NCBI RefSeq assembly: GCF_901000735.1
Contig: NC_081544.1
Span: 23,675,900-23,739,899, forward strand
Length of the DNA: 64,000 nucleotides
From: Corylus avellana
Taxonomy: Eukaryota; Streptophyta; Magnoliopsida; Fagales; Betulaceae
Direction: 5' to 3'
The position numbers and the translations under genes are program-made. The notes below the pieces were generated by a model, which was not told the DNA's origin, searched no databases, and saw only the letters and a program-made list of their open reading frames with translations. Numbering within the stretch: position 1 is the first letter of the stretch; each line of letters starts with the position of its first letter. Shown here in pieces: positions 11,525 to 21,954 of this stretch.

Positions 11525-12697
11525 GGAGAAGTGCGAGAGAGCCAAACAAATGAACCCATAAAAATTTTCAAACTGACGTGGCAGACCGTGAGTGACAGAC
11601 AAGGGAGAGAGAATTGCATTTTTTTAAGGGATAAATGTAAAATTGGCCAATGTGATTGGCCTAATTTATAAATCATTCAATATGGTTTAAAAAATAATTT
11701 ATAGGTGCCTAGGGTAGGCTAAAATAACATTTTACTCCCTGAACTCATTTTTCGTTAAATGACATAACGGAAACCGTTACATTACCACATCATACCTAAT
11801 AAAAATAATGCACGTGTTCTTTTTTATTTATGCTTTTAAAAAATGACAAATAAGCTTTTCCACGTCATTTTGAGGCTCCAACACACACTCCACGTCAAAT
11901 TAAATAAACCTAATCCCTCTATATTTCTTGTGTCGATGTCGTCTTAATCTTTCTCAACGATTCTTGCGGTCGTCTTTATCTGCGATTTCCGTTAAAACTT
12001 ACATCCACAAATGAATATTCCTACAAGTACAAGCATCATCTTACACATGCACACTAAGGGACAAAACAAGCTCCACAAAAGAAAAAAGCAATTGCATATC
12101 TCAAAAAAAATTGACGTGGCAAATTTCTCTTTGATTTTGGATATGCAATTGTTTTTTTCTTTTGTGGAGCTTGTTTTGTCCCTTAGTGTGCATGTGTAAG
12201 ATGATGCTTGTACTTGTAGGGATATTCATTTGTGGATGTAAGTTTTAACGGAAATCGCAGATAAAGACAACGACAAAAATCGTTGGAGAAGATTAAGACG
12301 ACGGCGGCACAAGGGATATAGATGGATTAGATTTATTTAATTTGACGTGGAGTGTGTTGGAGCCTCAAAATGTCGTGAAAAAACTTATTTGTTATTTTTT
12401 TAAAAGCATAAATAAAAAAGAACACGTGTTCTATTTTTATTGTGTATGATGTGGCAATGTAACGGTTTCCGTTAAGTCATTTAACGGAAAATGAGTTCAG
12501 AGAGTAAAATGTTATTTTGGCCTACCCTAGGGACTGATAAATTATTTTTTAAACCACATGTAGCTATTTGTAAATTCGGCCAATCACACGGACCAATTTT
12601 GCATTTATCCATTTTTTTTAATTTAAAAACCCTTGTAACGTTAGTTTGAAAATTTTTCTGAGTTCATTTGTTTGACTCTCTAGCACTTCTCTTCTTC
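11525..12697. mobile_element. Small hAT-like MITE split by a larger foldback
   Basis: The outer ends GAGAAGTGC...GCACTTCTC and about 90 bp inside each match the solo 180-bp MITE at 30201-30380. The 984-bp element at 11627-12610 sits in its poly-T tract. Confidence 0.7.
11627..12610. mobile_element. 984-bp MULE-type foldback with long arms
   Basis: A nearly complete palindrome: arms of about 480 bp around a short loop near 12100-12125 (GACGTGGCAAATTTC). Ends are AGGGATAAATG and CATTTATCC. It is flanked by ATTTTTTTA (11618-11626) and the same with one more T (12611-12620), a 9-bp target duplication typical of Mutator-like elements. The 62-codon open frame in the loop is not a gene. Confidence 0.8.
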
Positions 12698-13004
12698 CTG
12701 ACTGGTTTGGAAGAAATTTCTGTCCATTTATAATTTTGTATTAATTTAGGTTTTGGAATAAGTGGTACTTTATTCGTAATATCATAAAAAAGTGACCATA
12801 TAACTAAAAAACAGTTTGAATAAAAATCTTCTAGAGTTTTCAGGATATTTTACCATATAGAGTTTTTGAAATCCTGGCTATTTTTTTCAAACCAAATTGT
12901 TAAGATTTTGTCATATCAAGATATTTATTACTTAAAAAAAAAAAAAAAATTGCGCTCATCTATTAAAAAATAAAAAATAAAAAGAAGAAAAAAATAAAAA
13001 TTTT
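12698..13004. other. AT-rich stretch, nothing recognised
   Basis: Poly-A runs at 12935-12950 and 12965-12995. No gene, element end or structured repeat seen. Confidence 0.3.
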
Positions 13005-13400
13005 ATCTAAGTCATCCTTGAACTTTCGTAGGTTTTATAATTATTTTTTTAAAGTTCACAAATCCTCAATTTAGTGTATTAAAAACTTTTAAGAAGTTTA
13101 CAATATTATCCATTCCTTTAGGGTTTGAGGTTAAATCATATAGCAAGGGAGAAATGACTCTTATACTCTTGTAACATTTATAAAATTACAAAATTACCTT
13201 AAGTATTATTATTTTTTTTTAAAAAAGGAAGAAATTAATAGTATTTTGAGAATTTTCAAGGCATCTGTTAGGATTTAACAGAAAACCTTAGCAGGTGACA
13301 TTGCAAATTTTTTAAAAGTTAAATATACAAAATTAAGAGTTTTTAAACTTTAGAAAGTGATTGCAAAGACGATAAAAGTTTAAGAAGGTTAATTATTTTT
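13005..13400. repeat. Foldback element, MULE-type layout
   Basis: The left arm (TCATCCTTGAACTTTCG, TATAATTATTTTTTTAAAG) is the diverged complement of the right arm (CTTTAGAAAGTGATTGCAAA). Same class as 9121-9590. Confidence 0.4.
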
Positions 13401-13439
13401 TATTTTTTTATTTTTTATTTAAAAAAAAAGACCTTTCCT

Positions 13440-13525
13440 GCGTAGACACGCAGAAAATACGTAAGCAGCCACGCAGAAAATACGTACGTAGCCACGCAGA
13501 TGCCAGAACATACGGACGTGGCATG
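13440..13525 (+). promoter_or_regulatory. ACGT-rich short tandem repeat in gene B promoter
   Basis: Three imperfect copies of about 23-25 bp around GCCACGCAGAAAATACGTA, followed by GGACGTGGC (13514-13522), which matches the ABRE/G-box core ACGTGGC. It lies about 170-250 bases upstream of the TATA box and is not seen upstream of gene A. A role in bZIP-factor control is inference. Confidence 0.35.
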
Positions 13526-13693
13526 ATTACTTAAGGTACAGGTAAGTTAAACGGAACTTCACCTGTTCCTTCCTTGAAAAAGATTGAGAAGTAATTTCAC
13601 CGACTGAACTCATTGAAGCCGCAACTCGTCTTTGACTATTCAATGTTCATATCCAGGAGGCCGAAACCAAATCGTGCAGGTAAACTAACGGCC

Positions 13694-13700
13694 TATAAAA
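13694..13700 (+). promoter_or_regulatory. TATA box of gene B
   Basis: TATAAAATG, 331 bases upstream of the chosen ATG, conserved in position and sequence in the other three ACA genes. It predicts a leader of about 300 nt that includes the pyrimidine-rich tract at 13960-13990. Confidence 0.65.
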
Positions 13701-14030
13701 TGATCGACTCCCTACACTTCATGTATCCCAAATCTCTGACTATTTTATCCTTTTGCCCCTCCAAATATATCTCCATATATCCCTACTTCGCTCCAGCCTA
13801 GCTCCAATATCCTTCATATCTTGCTGCTAAAAATTAATATCTCCATCTATTCTTACATTGCTTATTTTTTTATATATATAAATATCTCCATTTATTCTCA
13901 CTCATTTTTAATTACTGCATTGTCAATTCCTTGCTTTCCTACATATCATCTTTACAGTGAACTATTTTTTTTTTTTTTCCCTGAGCCATCTTTATAGTGA
14001 TCTCCCGCACATCTTGTGCTCTCCAGACCA

Positions 14031-17000
14031 ATGGGTAGCATTTTCCTGTCAAACTTGGAGCGAATTGAGTATTTACTTCATGCACCAAACACCCTTAGCG
14101 AACCCAAGCAGAGATGGCACTCTGCTTTTCTAACCATCTATTGTTCTAAAGCTCTACTCTCCTTTTTCAATGTCTCTCCACCCGAAAAGAAATCTTTTAA
14201 GGTTTCACGCCTTCCATCTTTCACCATTGTGGATCTCAAACCTGACACAAGGTTCAAAATTGATCAAAATACTCTCATTCAGCTTGTGAAGGACAAAAAT
14301 GTTGACAGCCTCCGAAAAATTGGAGGGGTTGTTGGAGTTGCAACCAGTCTTGAAGCCGATCTTGAATTGGGTATTGAAGGTGATGTTGAAGATATTTCTC
14401 ACAGACACGATGCTTTTGGCTCCAACACATATAAAAGGCCGCCTACAAAGAGCTTCTTCCATTTCATTGTGGAGGCCTTCAAGGATCTTACCATATTCAT
14501 CCTTTTAGGCTGCGCAACACTTTCGCTTGCGTTTGGCATTAAAGAGGATGGAATCAAAGAAGGATGGTATGATGGTGGAAGCATATTTGTTGCTATATTT
14601 CTTGTCATTGCTGTTTCCGCCGTAAGCAACTTTAGGCAAAACAGACAATTTGACAAATTATCTAAAGTTAGCAACAATATCCAAGTTGAGGTTGTGAGAG
14701 CTGGAAGGCGTCAACAGATTTCCGTGTTTGAAATTGTGGTTGGAGACGTCGTTTGCTTAAAGATCGGAGATCAAGTTCCAGCCGACGGGCTATTCTTTGA
14801 TGGGCACTCATTGCAAGTGGATGAATCCAGCATGACAGGGGAGAGTGACCACGTAGACGTGAATTACAGTCATCCATTTTTGGTTTCTGGTACTAAGGTG
14901 GTTGATGGCTATGCTCGGATGCTTGTCACAACGGTTGGCATGAACACAACCTGGGGCGAGATGATGAGCTCAATCAGCCGTGACACCAGCGAACAAACAC
15001 CTTTACAAGCTCGCCTCAACAAGTTAACCTCATCAATAGGTAAAGTTGGTTTACTAGTTGCTTTCCTAGTTCTTGTAGTCTTGTTGGTTCGTTACTTCAC
15101 AGGAAATACAACAGATGATAATGGAAATAAAGAGTTCATTGGCAGTAAGACCAAGGTTGACGACATAGTGAATGCTGTGGTGGGGATTGTAGCTGCTGCA
15201 GTTACTATAGTTGTGGTTGCAATTCCAGAAGGTTTGCCATTGGCCGTCACGCTGACACTTGCTTATTCCATGAAGAGAATGATGGTTGATCAGGCAATGG
15301 TGCGGAAGCTCTCTGCCTGTGAGACCATGGGCTCTGCCACCACCATTTGTACTGATAAAACAGGCACTCTCACGCTCAATCAAATGAAGGTGACAAAGTT
15401 TTGGCTAGGGGAAGAAACTTTTGCAACAAGTTCTTACTCATCAATTGCTCCATATGTTCTCGAATTGGTCCAAGAAGGAGTTGCTTTAAACACAACTGGT
15501 AGTGTTTACAGGTCTAATTCAGGATCTGAAATTGAGTTCTCAGGTAGTCCCACTGAAAAAGCAATTCTTTCCTGGGCTGTTCTGGACCTAAACATGGAAA
15601 TTGAGCAATTGATGCAAAGTTGTACGATTCTTTATGTTGAAGCATTCAATTCCCAGAAGAAACGAAGTGGAGTCCTTATGAGGAGAAAGGTAGACAACAC
15701 AATCCATGTACACTGGAAAGGTGCTGCAGAGATGATACTGAAGATGTGTTCAAGTTACTATGATGCTTCTGGAATTGTAAAAGATCTGGATGATGCTGAA
15801 CAGATGAAATTTGAGCAAATTATTCAAGGTATGGCAGCTAGCAGCCTTCGATGCATTGCATTTGCATATAAGCAAGTTTCAGAAGAAGATCAAGAAAATA
15901 AAAAGCTAGATGAAGATGGTTTGACCCTATTAGGACTTGTGGGACTTAAGGACCCATGTCGTCCAGGGGTGAAGAAAGCTGTTGAAGATTGCCAGTATGC
16001 CGGTGTGAACATTAAAATGATCACGGGAGACAATGTTTTCACTGCAAAAGCTATAGCCACCGAATGTGGGATACTCAGGCTTGGTCAAGACTTGGTCAAT
16101 GGAGCAGTAGTAGAAGGTGTGGAATTCAGAAACTACACGCCAAAGGAGAGATTGGAGAAAGTTGACAAAATTTGTGTGATGGCGAGGTCCTCTCCCTTTG
16201 ACAAACTTCTAATGGTACAATGCTTGAAACAAAAAGGCCATGTGGTTGCTGTTACTGGCGATGGCACGAATGATGCACCGGCACTAAAAGAAGCTGATAT
16301 AGGACTTTCTATGGGGATTCAAGGCACCGAGGTGGCCAAGGAAAGCTCAGACATTGTCATTTTGGATGATAATTTTGCTTCTGTGGCCACAGTTCTAAAG
16401 TGGGGAAGATGTGTCTATAACAACATCCAGAAGTTCATCCAATTTCAACTTACTGTAAATGTTGCTGCTCTTGTGATCAACTTTGTGGCAGCAGTTTCAG
16501 CTGGTGAAGTCCCTTTAACAGCAGTGCAGTTATTGTGGGTGAACTTGATTATGGATACGTTGGGTGCTCTGGCTCTTGCAACTGAGCAACCCACCAAGGA
16601 GCTCATGGATAAACCACCTGTGGGTCGGACTGCACCACTTATCACCAACATTATGTGGAGAAACCTCTTAGCCCAAGCTTCCTATCAAATAATCGTCCTC
16701 TTGACCCTGCAATTCAAAGGTGAATCAATTTTTGGTGTGACTGAGAAGGTAAATGACACCCTAATCTTTAATACTTTTGTCCTTTGCCAAGTCTTCAATG
16801 AATTCAATGCAAGGAAGCTCGAGAAGAAGAACGTCTTCAAGGGGATACACAGAAATAGATTGTTTTTGGGGATCATTGTGATAACCATTGTTCTTCAGGT
16901 GATCATGGTAGAGTTTTTAAAGAAGTTTGCAGATACAGAAAGGTTGAATTGGGTGCAATGGGGTGCATGCATTGGAATGTCAGCACTATCTTGGCCAATC

Positions 17001-17072
17001 GGTTGGATTGTCAAGTGGATACCTGTTCCACAGAAACCGTTTCTTAGTTACCTAAAGATGTCAAAGAAATGA
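14031..17072 (+). CDS. ACA gene B: autoinhibited Ca2+-ATPase, ACA12/13-like
   Basis: 1013 residues, complete and intronless, the length usual for ACA12/13. N-terminus: basic aromatic stretch about 26-46 (RWHSAFLTIYCSKALLSFF), then the conserved segment about 62-99 ending in GG. TM1-2 about 153-205; TGES 269-272; TM3-4 about 345-407 with PEGLP 399-403; DKTGTLT with Asp442 as phosphorylated residue; KGA from 563 in the nucleotide domain; TGDGTND 742-748; TM5-10 in the last 220 residues, with Asn838 and Asp842 in M6 as expected single-Ca2+-site ligands. All hallmarks are intact. Role: ATP-driven Ca2+ export, by family probably at the plasma membrane. The start is the ATG of MGSIF, matching gene A; the five codons before it belong to the leader. 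Arabidopsis ACA12 is reported to be poorly autoinhibited; whether this holds here is unknown. Confidence 0.96.
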   Translation: MGSIFLSNLERIEYLLHAPNTLSEPKQRWHSAFLTIYCSKALLSFFNVSPPEKKSFKVSRLPSFTIVDLKPDTRFKIDQNTLIQLVKDKNVDSLRKIGGVVGVATSLEADLELGIEGDVEDISHRHDAFGSNTYKRPPTKSFFHFIVEAFKDLTIFILLGCATLSLAFGIKEDGIKEGWYDGGSIFVAIFLVIAVSAVSNFRQNRQFDKLSKVSNNIQVEVVRAGRRQQISVFEIVVGDVVCLKIGDQVPADGLFFDGHSLQVDESSMTGESDHVDVNYSHPFLVSGTKVVDGYARMLVTTVGMNTTWGEMMSSISRDTSEQTPLQARLNKLTSSIGKVGLLVAFLVLVVLLVRYFTGNTTDDNGNKEFIGSKTKVDDIVNAVVGIVAAAVTIVVVAIPEGLPLAVTLTLAYSMKRMMVDQAMVRKLSACETMGSATTICTDKTGTLTLNQMKVTKFWLGEETFATSSYSSIAPYVLELVQEGVALNTTGSVYRSNSGSEIEFSGSPTEKAILSWAVLDLNMEIEQLMQSCTILYVEAFNSQKKRSGVLMRRKVDNTIHVHWKGAAEMILKMCSSYYDASGIVKDLDDAEQMKFEQIIQGMAASSLRCIAFAYKQVSEEDQENKKLDEDGLTLLGLVGLKDPCRPGVKKAVEDCQYAGVNIKMITGDNVFTAKAIATECGILRLGQDLVNGAVVEGVEFRNYTPKERLEKVDKICVMARSSPFDKLLMVQCLKQKGHVVAVTGDGTNDAPALKEADIGLSMGIQGTEVAKESSDIVILDDNFASVATVLKWGRCVYNNIQKFIQFQLTVNVAALVINFVAAVSAGEVPLTAVQLLWVNLIMDTLGALALATEQPTKELMDKPPVGRTAPLITNIMWRNLLAQASYQIIVLLTLQFKGESIFGVTEKVNDTLIFNTFVLCQVFNEFNARKLEKKNVFKGIHRNRLFLGIIVITIVLQVIMVEFLKKFADTERLNWVQWGACIGMSALSWPIGWIVKWIPVPQKPFLSYLKMSKK

Positions 17073-17168
17073 CCATGGTTTGCCATGGGCTTTTCTTCGG
17101 TGCTTCTTTTTGTTAATTAACTCTCCCGGTTCTAGTATTAGGTATCTTATCATAATTCATTGTGTAGC

Positions 17169-17201
<33 letters not shown>

Positions 17202-17289
17202 TTCTTTTGTTTTCTCATGTATAGCTTATTAGATATGTAATTATTGATTTCAGATTTTCAATAATGTAATTCTTTTCACATTTTTTTTT
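17073..17289 (+). terminator. 3' UTR and poly-A signal region of gene B
   Basis: TTTTCAATAAT at 17255-17265 (AATAAT at 17260-17265) recurs in the 3' UTRs of genes C and D and is the likely poly-A signal. An ATT trinucleotide tract at about 17170-17199 is specific to B. Confidence 0.5.
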
Positions 17290-18370
17290 TTGTCATACAT
17301 TTGTGTGTTTGGTAAATCACCTTTCCCTTCCTCGCTGTCCTGTTATTTTTACTTCTCCAAAAAAAAAAATCAACCTCTTTTTAAAACTATTACCAATCAA
17401 TCTAAAGTTTATTTTTCTCTCACAAAAAAATCAAATCTTATTTCACCTTTATATCAGATCAATCACTTCTTATTAAAATTTAAATAAATTACTCGCAATA
17501 AAAGTATTTATCAAACACACCCAAGTGCGAATGTGTCCCTCAATGTGGCTAATCTTAAAGAATTCTATGGCCTTTTATTAACAGAAAAGCCAAGGGCATG
17601 TACCAAACATAACTATATATATTTGGGAAGACTAACAATTGTATATGTGCAAAGAAATTAAACATAATCGGAGTGATTAGTTGAAGCAACATACCAGACA
17701 TTGGGGCTTATCACCAAAGCCTTATAGTTCATACCATAAATCTTAATATCTTAGGCCCGTTTGGTTCACCGAATAGTTTGCAGAAATGGAATGACTATTC
17801 TCTTCTTTTACGAAGATAAATAATTATTAACATTTTTTTTTTCAACCCTTAAATTTTTGTTTTGTTTTGTTTTTTTTTTTTTCTTTTTTTTAATAAAAAA
17901 TTTTTGAATTGCAGTGGTAGCCGGTCACCCACTGCAAGACCGGGCTGTCTCAGCACCCCCAAATCCAAATCCGCCGCGGCAATGCCACCCTTGGCCGCCC
18001 CAAAAATCCATTGGTGGGTTGTCTCCAGTCTGGAGTTTGTCAATGCTTTATATTCCATTTGCGTAGCTCGAGGGCTGATGGCTTTATTACATTGATTAAA
18101 CACGTGATTCAATGATTAATTGAAAGACGCCAACCGAATAATGACAACTTAAGCAGCCTAAATTTGACTGCAATTTAAGGACGCGGGTCGACGCCTTCTT
18201 TCTGTAATAATTATTCCTGTTGCATCTCTTCTTCAAGCACCAAGAAGATACCTACCCACGTACAAGGAAACTCACCATCCCCTCTGATTCAGATTGAGCA
18301 CGTGCTATCTTTTTTGGGTCAAACAATTCGGGTGTTCTTGGAAATATACCAAACCCATCCAAACTCGTCG
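17290..18370. other. 3' flank of gene B with MITE-like debris
   Basis: 17600-17700 is an inverted match to 22690-22780 downstream of gene C (GCAAAGAAATTAAACATAAT), so 3' flanks were duplicated with the genes. From 17754, GGCCCGTTTGGTTCACCGAATAG starts a decayed MITE related to those at 21331 and 53793, followed by a short GC-rich piece (17910-18020). No gene is recognised. Confidence 0.4.
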
Positions 18371-18864
18371 CTCTTTCTGCTATAAGTAACTTTAGGCAAA
18401 ACAGACCATTTGACAAATTATCCCAAGTGAGCAACAATATCCAAGTTGATGTTGTGAGCTGGGGAGTTGTTGGGTGGGAGAGGTGCATCAACAAATTTCA
18501 GTATTTGAAATTGTGGTTGGAGATGTAGTTTGCTTAAAGATTGGAGATCAAGTTCCAGCAGATGGCTATTCTTAGATGGGCATTCGTTGAAAGTGGACAA
18601 ATCCAGCATGACAGGGGAGAGTGACCATGTAGAAGTAAATTGCAGTCATCCATTTTTGGTTTCTGGTGCAAAGGTGCTGGCTTGATGCCCATGCTTGAAT
18701 GCTTGCCACTGGCCATCACGCTTACACCTGCCTATTCCATGAAGAGAATGATGGCTGATCAGACAATGGTGCAGAAGCTCTCTCCCTGTGAAACCATGGC
18801 CTCTGCCACCACCATTTGTACTGACAAAACAGGCACTCTCAGGCTGAACGAAATGATCTCGTAG
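18371..18864 (+). pseudogene. ACA pseudogene fragment, plus-strand arm of an inverted repeat
   Basis: Matches ACA coding sequence from TM2 (CTGCTATAAGTAACTTTAGG) through the actuator TGES region (ATGACAGGGGAGAGTGACC), then jumps over about 0.4 kb to the PEGLP/M4-DKTGTL region (ACTGACAAAACAGGCACTC). It has frameshifts, a large internal deletion and no N- or C-terminal parts. It pairs with 19471-19957 as an inverted repeat. Confidence 0.9.
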
Positions 18865-19470
18865 AGGTATGCCTTCGGATATCTTATTTCATTATATTGT
18901 TGGGAATTGAAGCTTTTTTAATGTTAGATGTTTTGGTGAAAATGCAATTAAGAAGAAATTAGATGTTTTGGTGAACCGCTTAGGTATTAAAATTTGATTG
19001 TTTATTTGGATAGGATTGAATTAGTTTTTATTAAGAAATTCAGAGAAATTCTTGAGATTTGATTAAAATTACTTGAACTGCATGTTTTATAAAATGATAG
19101 TTGCTGAAAAATGTTGAGTTATATATATACTGTAATGAGATTCAAACATGTTATAAATATGTCCCCATGAAGTTGAATTTTCAATGATTTGAAAAAAATA
19201 TCTTGATGACTTGTGCTTGATTTTGAACAAATTGGTATTGAAGCATGACAGATTTGCTTCTCTATTTATGCACAATTCTTTTAATCACTCCTATGAATTA
19301 CAATTTACACATGTGGGTGCTGCTGTTTCTCTATCCTGCAAGCTGTGTATTGCTGAAGCAGTGTCATTTGCTCGTGTTTGAACTGCTTGCAGCTGTAATT
19401 GCACTTTGATTCACCTGTAAATTAAGCCATTTTTTGGGTCGTTTCCAGAGCTGACTGATACATTTATTGA
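18865..19470. other. Spacer between the two pseudogene arms
   Basis: About 600 AT-rich bases, no ACA similarity, no recognised gene. It would be the loop of a hairpin transcript. Confidence 0.35.
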
Positions 19471-19957
19471 GTTCAGCGTGAGAGTGCCTGTTTTATCAGT
19501 GCAAATGAAGGTGGCAGAGCCCATGGTCTCACAGCAGAGAGCTTCCGCACCATTGCCTGATCAGCCATCATTCTCTTCATGGCATAAGCAAGTGTGAGCG
19601 TGACGGCCAGTGGCAAACCTTCTAGAATTGCAACCACAACTATAGTAACTGCTTGCCATTGAACTCCCTTGTGTTCTCTTCTTTTGTATTTCCTTTGCTC
19701 CAGAAACCAAAAATGGATGACTGCAATTTACTTCTACATGGTCACTCTCCCCTGTCATGCTGGATTGGCCTACTTGAAAGGAGTGCCCATCTAAGAATAG
19801 CCCATCTGCTGGAACTTGATCTCAAATCTTTAAGCAATTTACATCTCCAACCACAATTTCAAATACTGAAATCTGTTGACGCCCCTCCCAAGCTCTCACA
19901 ACATCAACTGGGATATTGTTGCTGACTTCGGATAATTTGTCAATCTGTCGGATTTCG
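19471..19957 (-). pseudogene. ACA pseudogene fragment, minus-strand arm
   Basis: On the minus strand it runs from the end of TM2 through TGES, then an internal deletion joins the post-TM3 loop directly to TM4 (TTACTATAGTTGTGG), then PEGLP (now LEGLP) and DKTGTLT. The same TM4 deletion join is present in the fragment at 30980-31395, so both descend from one dead copy. Several frameshifts. Confidence 0.9.
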
Positions 19958-20267
19958 ACAACAATAAATACGTCTGTTGTTTCCTGTCTTTCCTAACAAC
20001 CATTTGGATGGTGATCCGCTTCTTTTACTTCCTGTTGAGTATATACATTACACGTACGTGTGACTACAGAAATATTGAATTTCACATTAATTGGAAAAAT
20101 GTAAATGGTCAATATAAAAAAAATATCACGGGTCACATAATAACATGGCATTGAAATAAATTCACCAAGAACTTTACCTTCCTATTTACATGCACTACCC
20201 TGTAATATTTATTTTGTCATTGAATTTGTATAATTTAGTTTGGCCTCCCAAAAATGAATCCATGCCT

Positions 20268-20376
20268 CAGCTGCCATTGGACGTGGATGCCTTGAAGGAT
20301 ACTACGTACAATTTCATCCTTTTAAGATGTGCTGCACATTCTCTTGCGTTTGGCATTAGAGAGCATAAAATAAACA
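20268..20376 (+). pseudogene. Short ACA fragment (TM1 region)
   Basis: Encodes a decayed form of the TM1 segment (ALKDTTYNFILLRCA; SLAFGIREH). Paralogous to 45258-45350. Confidence 0.7.
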
Positions 20377-20389
20377 GCTAGCTAGCAAT

Positions 20390-20645
20390 GACAAAAAAGC
20401 TTCCGGCCACCATCATCATCATGCCATCCATCATCTTTGATTTCATGCTCTTTAATGACAAACGCAAGAGAAAATGCAGCAACAGCTCCAGGAAGACTTG
20501 GTTGATGAATTTAGAATCTGTTGTCAGGTTTGAGATGAACAAAGATGAAAGAATTGAAAAAAGAAAAAAGATTAAAAGAAAGCAGGGCTCAAGAACAACA
20601 GATGGTAACAAAAGAAAGGGTAGGCAGAGGCAGTGGCATCTGATC
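20390..20645 (-). pseudogene. ACA fragment (N-terminal region), opposite strand
   Basis: On the minus strand it carries diverged N-terminal sequence (from the VTIYCS-type start region to the AFGIKEHGIKE-like TM1 end) with deletions. With 20268-20376 it forms a head-to-head junction like that at 45258-45920. Confidence 0.6.
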
Positions 20646-20761
20646 TGAGATGGTGTGGTTCGGGTGAGGGTAGTCCAACCTAGTATTTATGTATGTGCTT
20701 AAAAGATGCAACTGTTTTCTCAGTTGAACGCCTCAAAAGAGGGTCACTAGCTAGCTCCCGG

Positions 20762-20943
20762 CGGTCAATCTTAGGCTGCTTGACTAGCTAGTCACAATCC
20801 GATGGCATTGACTCACTGGAGACGTCAATTTTAGGCTGCTTAATTGACTAGTCACGATCCGATGGCATTGACTCACTGGAGACGTCAATTTTAGGCTGCT
20901 TAATTGACTAGTCACCATCCGATGGCATTGACTCAATGGAGAC
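20762..20943. repeat. 60-bp tandem repeat, three copies
   Basis: Three consecutive 60-bp units, each with GTCAATTTTAGGCTGCTT and GATGGCATTGACTCA, few mismatches (first unit most diverged). The paralogous stretch at 47970-48110 has only one such unit. Confidence 0.85.
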
Positions 20944-21264
20944 AACGTTGAACGATGGTTTGCAATTTGCATTGATCACCCACGTCGAACACGTTCGGCG
21001 TAGGAGACCTGCTAAAAAACTCGAAAGCCCTAAAGTAACCTTAATTATATACATAAATGATACGGATCGCTACCTATCACAGCTTTTGGATTTTTGTTTT
21101 TAACTAGCTAGAGTCCAGCCAAATGGTGAAATGGGAGTGTAATATGTATTATGTATCATTACTCTAAAATAAAAAGTAATGAGAAAGAAAATAAAATAAT
21201 TATGATTTCGTCCCAAAAGAAGAAAAAAGAAGGAAAGTGTCCAAAAAAATAAGGAAAGTGTCCA

Positions 21265-21269
<5 letters not shown>

Positions 21270-21302
<33 letters not shown>
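21270..21302. repeat. (TA)n microsatellite
   Basis: Pure TA run inside the duplicated 3' flank; the paralogous site near 53750 has TTTTTTATTTGTTGCAT instead. Confidence 0.9.
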
Positions 21303-21305
<3 letters not shown>

Positions 21306-21330
21306 TAGAAAATAATAACAATATACTAAG

Positions 21331-21950
21331 GGAATGTTTGATATGCAGAATAGACCTCTGAAATGGATTGATTATTCTTTTGAAATAACTTCTTTTTTTG
21401 GTTATGTACTATTTTTATGAATAGCTATTCGATTCCTTAGAAAAATGAATACGCATTTCTTTAAAAAATTGGAGGAATAAATATTCATTAAGGACTATAA
21501 TGAATTTTCCAATAGAATCATTATTATTATTTTTTTTTTTTAAAAAAATGGAGGCGAGACAATCACAAAACTTTCTACTAGTGCCTAACCACCTTAAGGG
21601 GTGGTCGGCCACTCTAGAAGAACCACGAGGATACCCCAAAGCATGGTTAGGGTGGTCGTAAGATAGTCGATGGTCCACCATGAGGGGCTTTTGGGAGTAG
21701 TGTGACCACCCGATGATCTGCCAAGGTGGTTGACTACGAAAAAAAAATTTCTAAGCTTTTTTTTTTAAAAAAAAAAAAGAGAAAAAAGTTATTATTATTA
21801 TTGTTTGTATATATATCTTTGATATTTTAATAATTTTGGTACAATTTTAATGAATAAAAATGGCTATTCAATTTTATATTATTTAATAACTATTTATTTT
21901 CTTAACATAGTAACCTATATACACCAACGTACCAAATCTTTGTCTCGAAC
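21331..21950. repeat. Decayed MITE present in both duplication units
   Basis: Begins GGGAATGTTTGATATGCAGAATAG, has repeated GAATA(G/A)CTATT words and a GC-rich core with GGTGGTCGGCC. The counterpart is 53793-54540, so it predates the duplication. Confidence 0.45.
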
Positions 21951-21954
21951 GGCA

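Noticed and set aside
14016..14030. Five extra N-terminal codons of gene B from a GTG
   Set aside because: A plant gene would start at ATG; the ATG at 14031 matches gene A.
1838..14031. Genes A and B as a bidirectional promoter pair
   Set aside because: They are head to head but 12 kb apart, each with its own TATA box and upstream block.
20762..20943. CRISPR-like spaced repeat
   Set aside because: Units are contiguous 60-bp tandem copies without variable spacers, in a plant genome.
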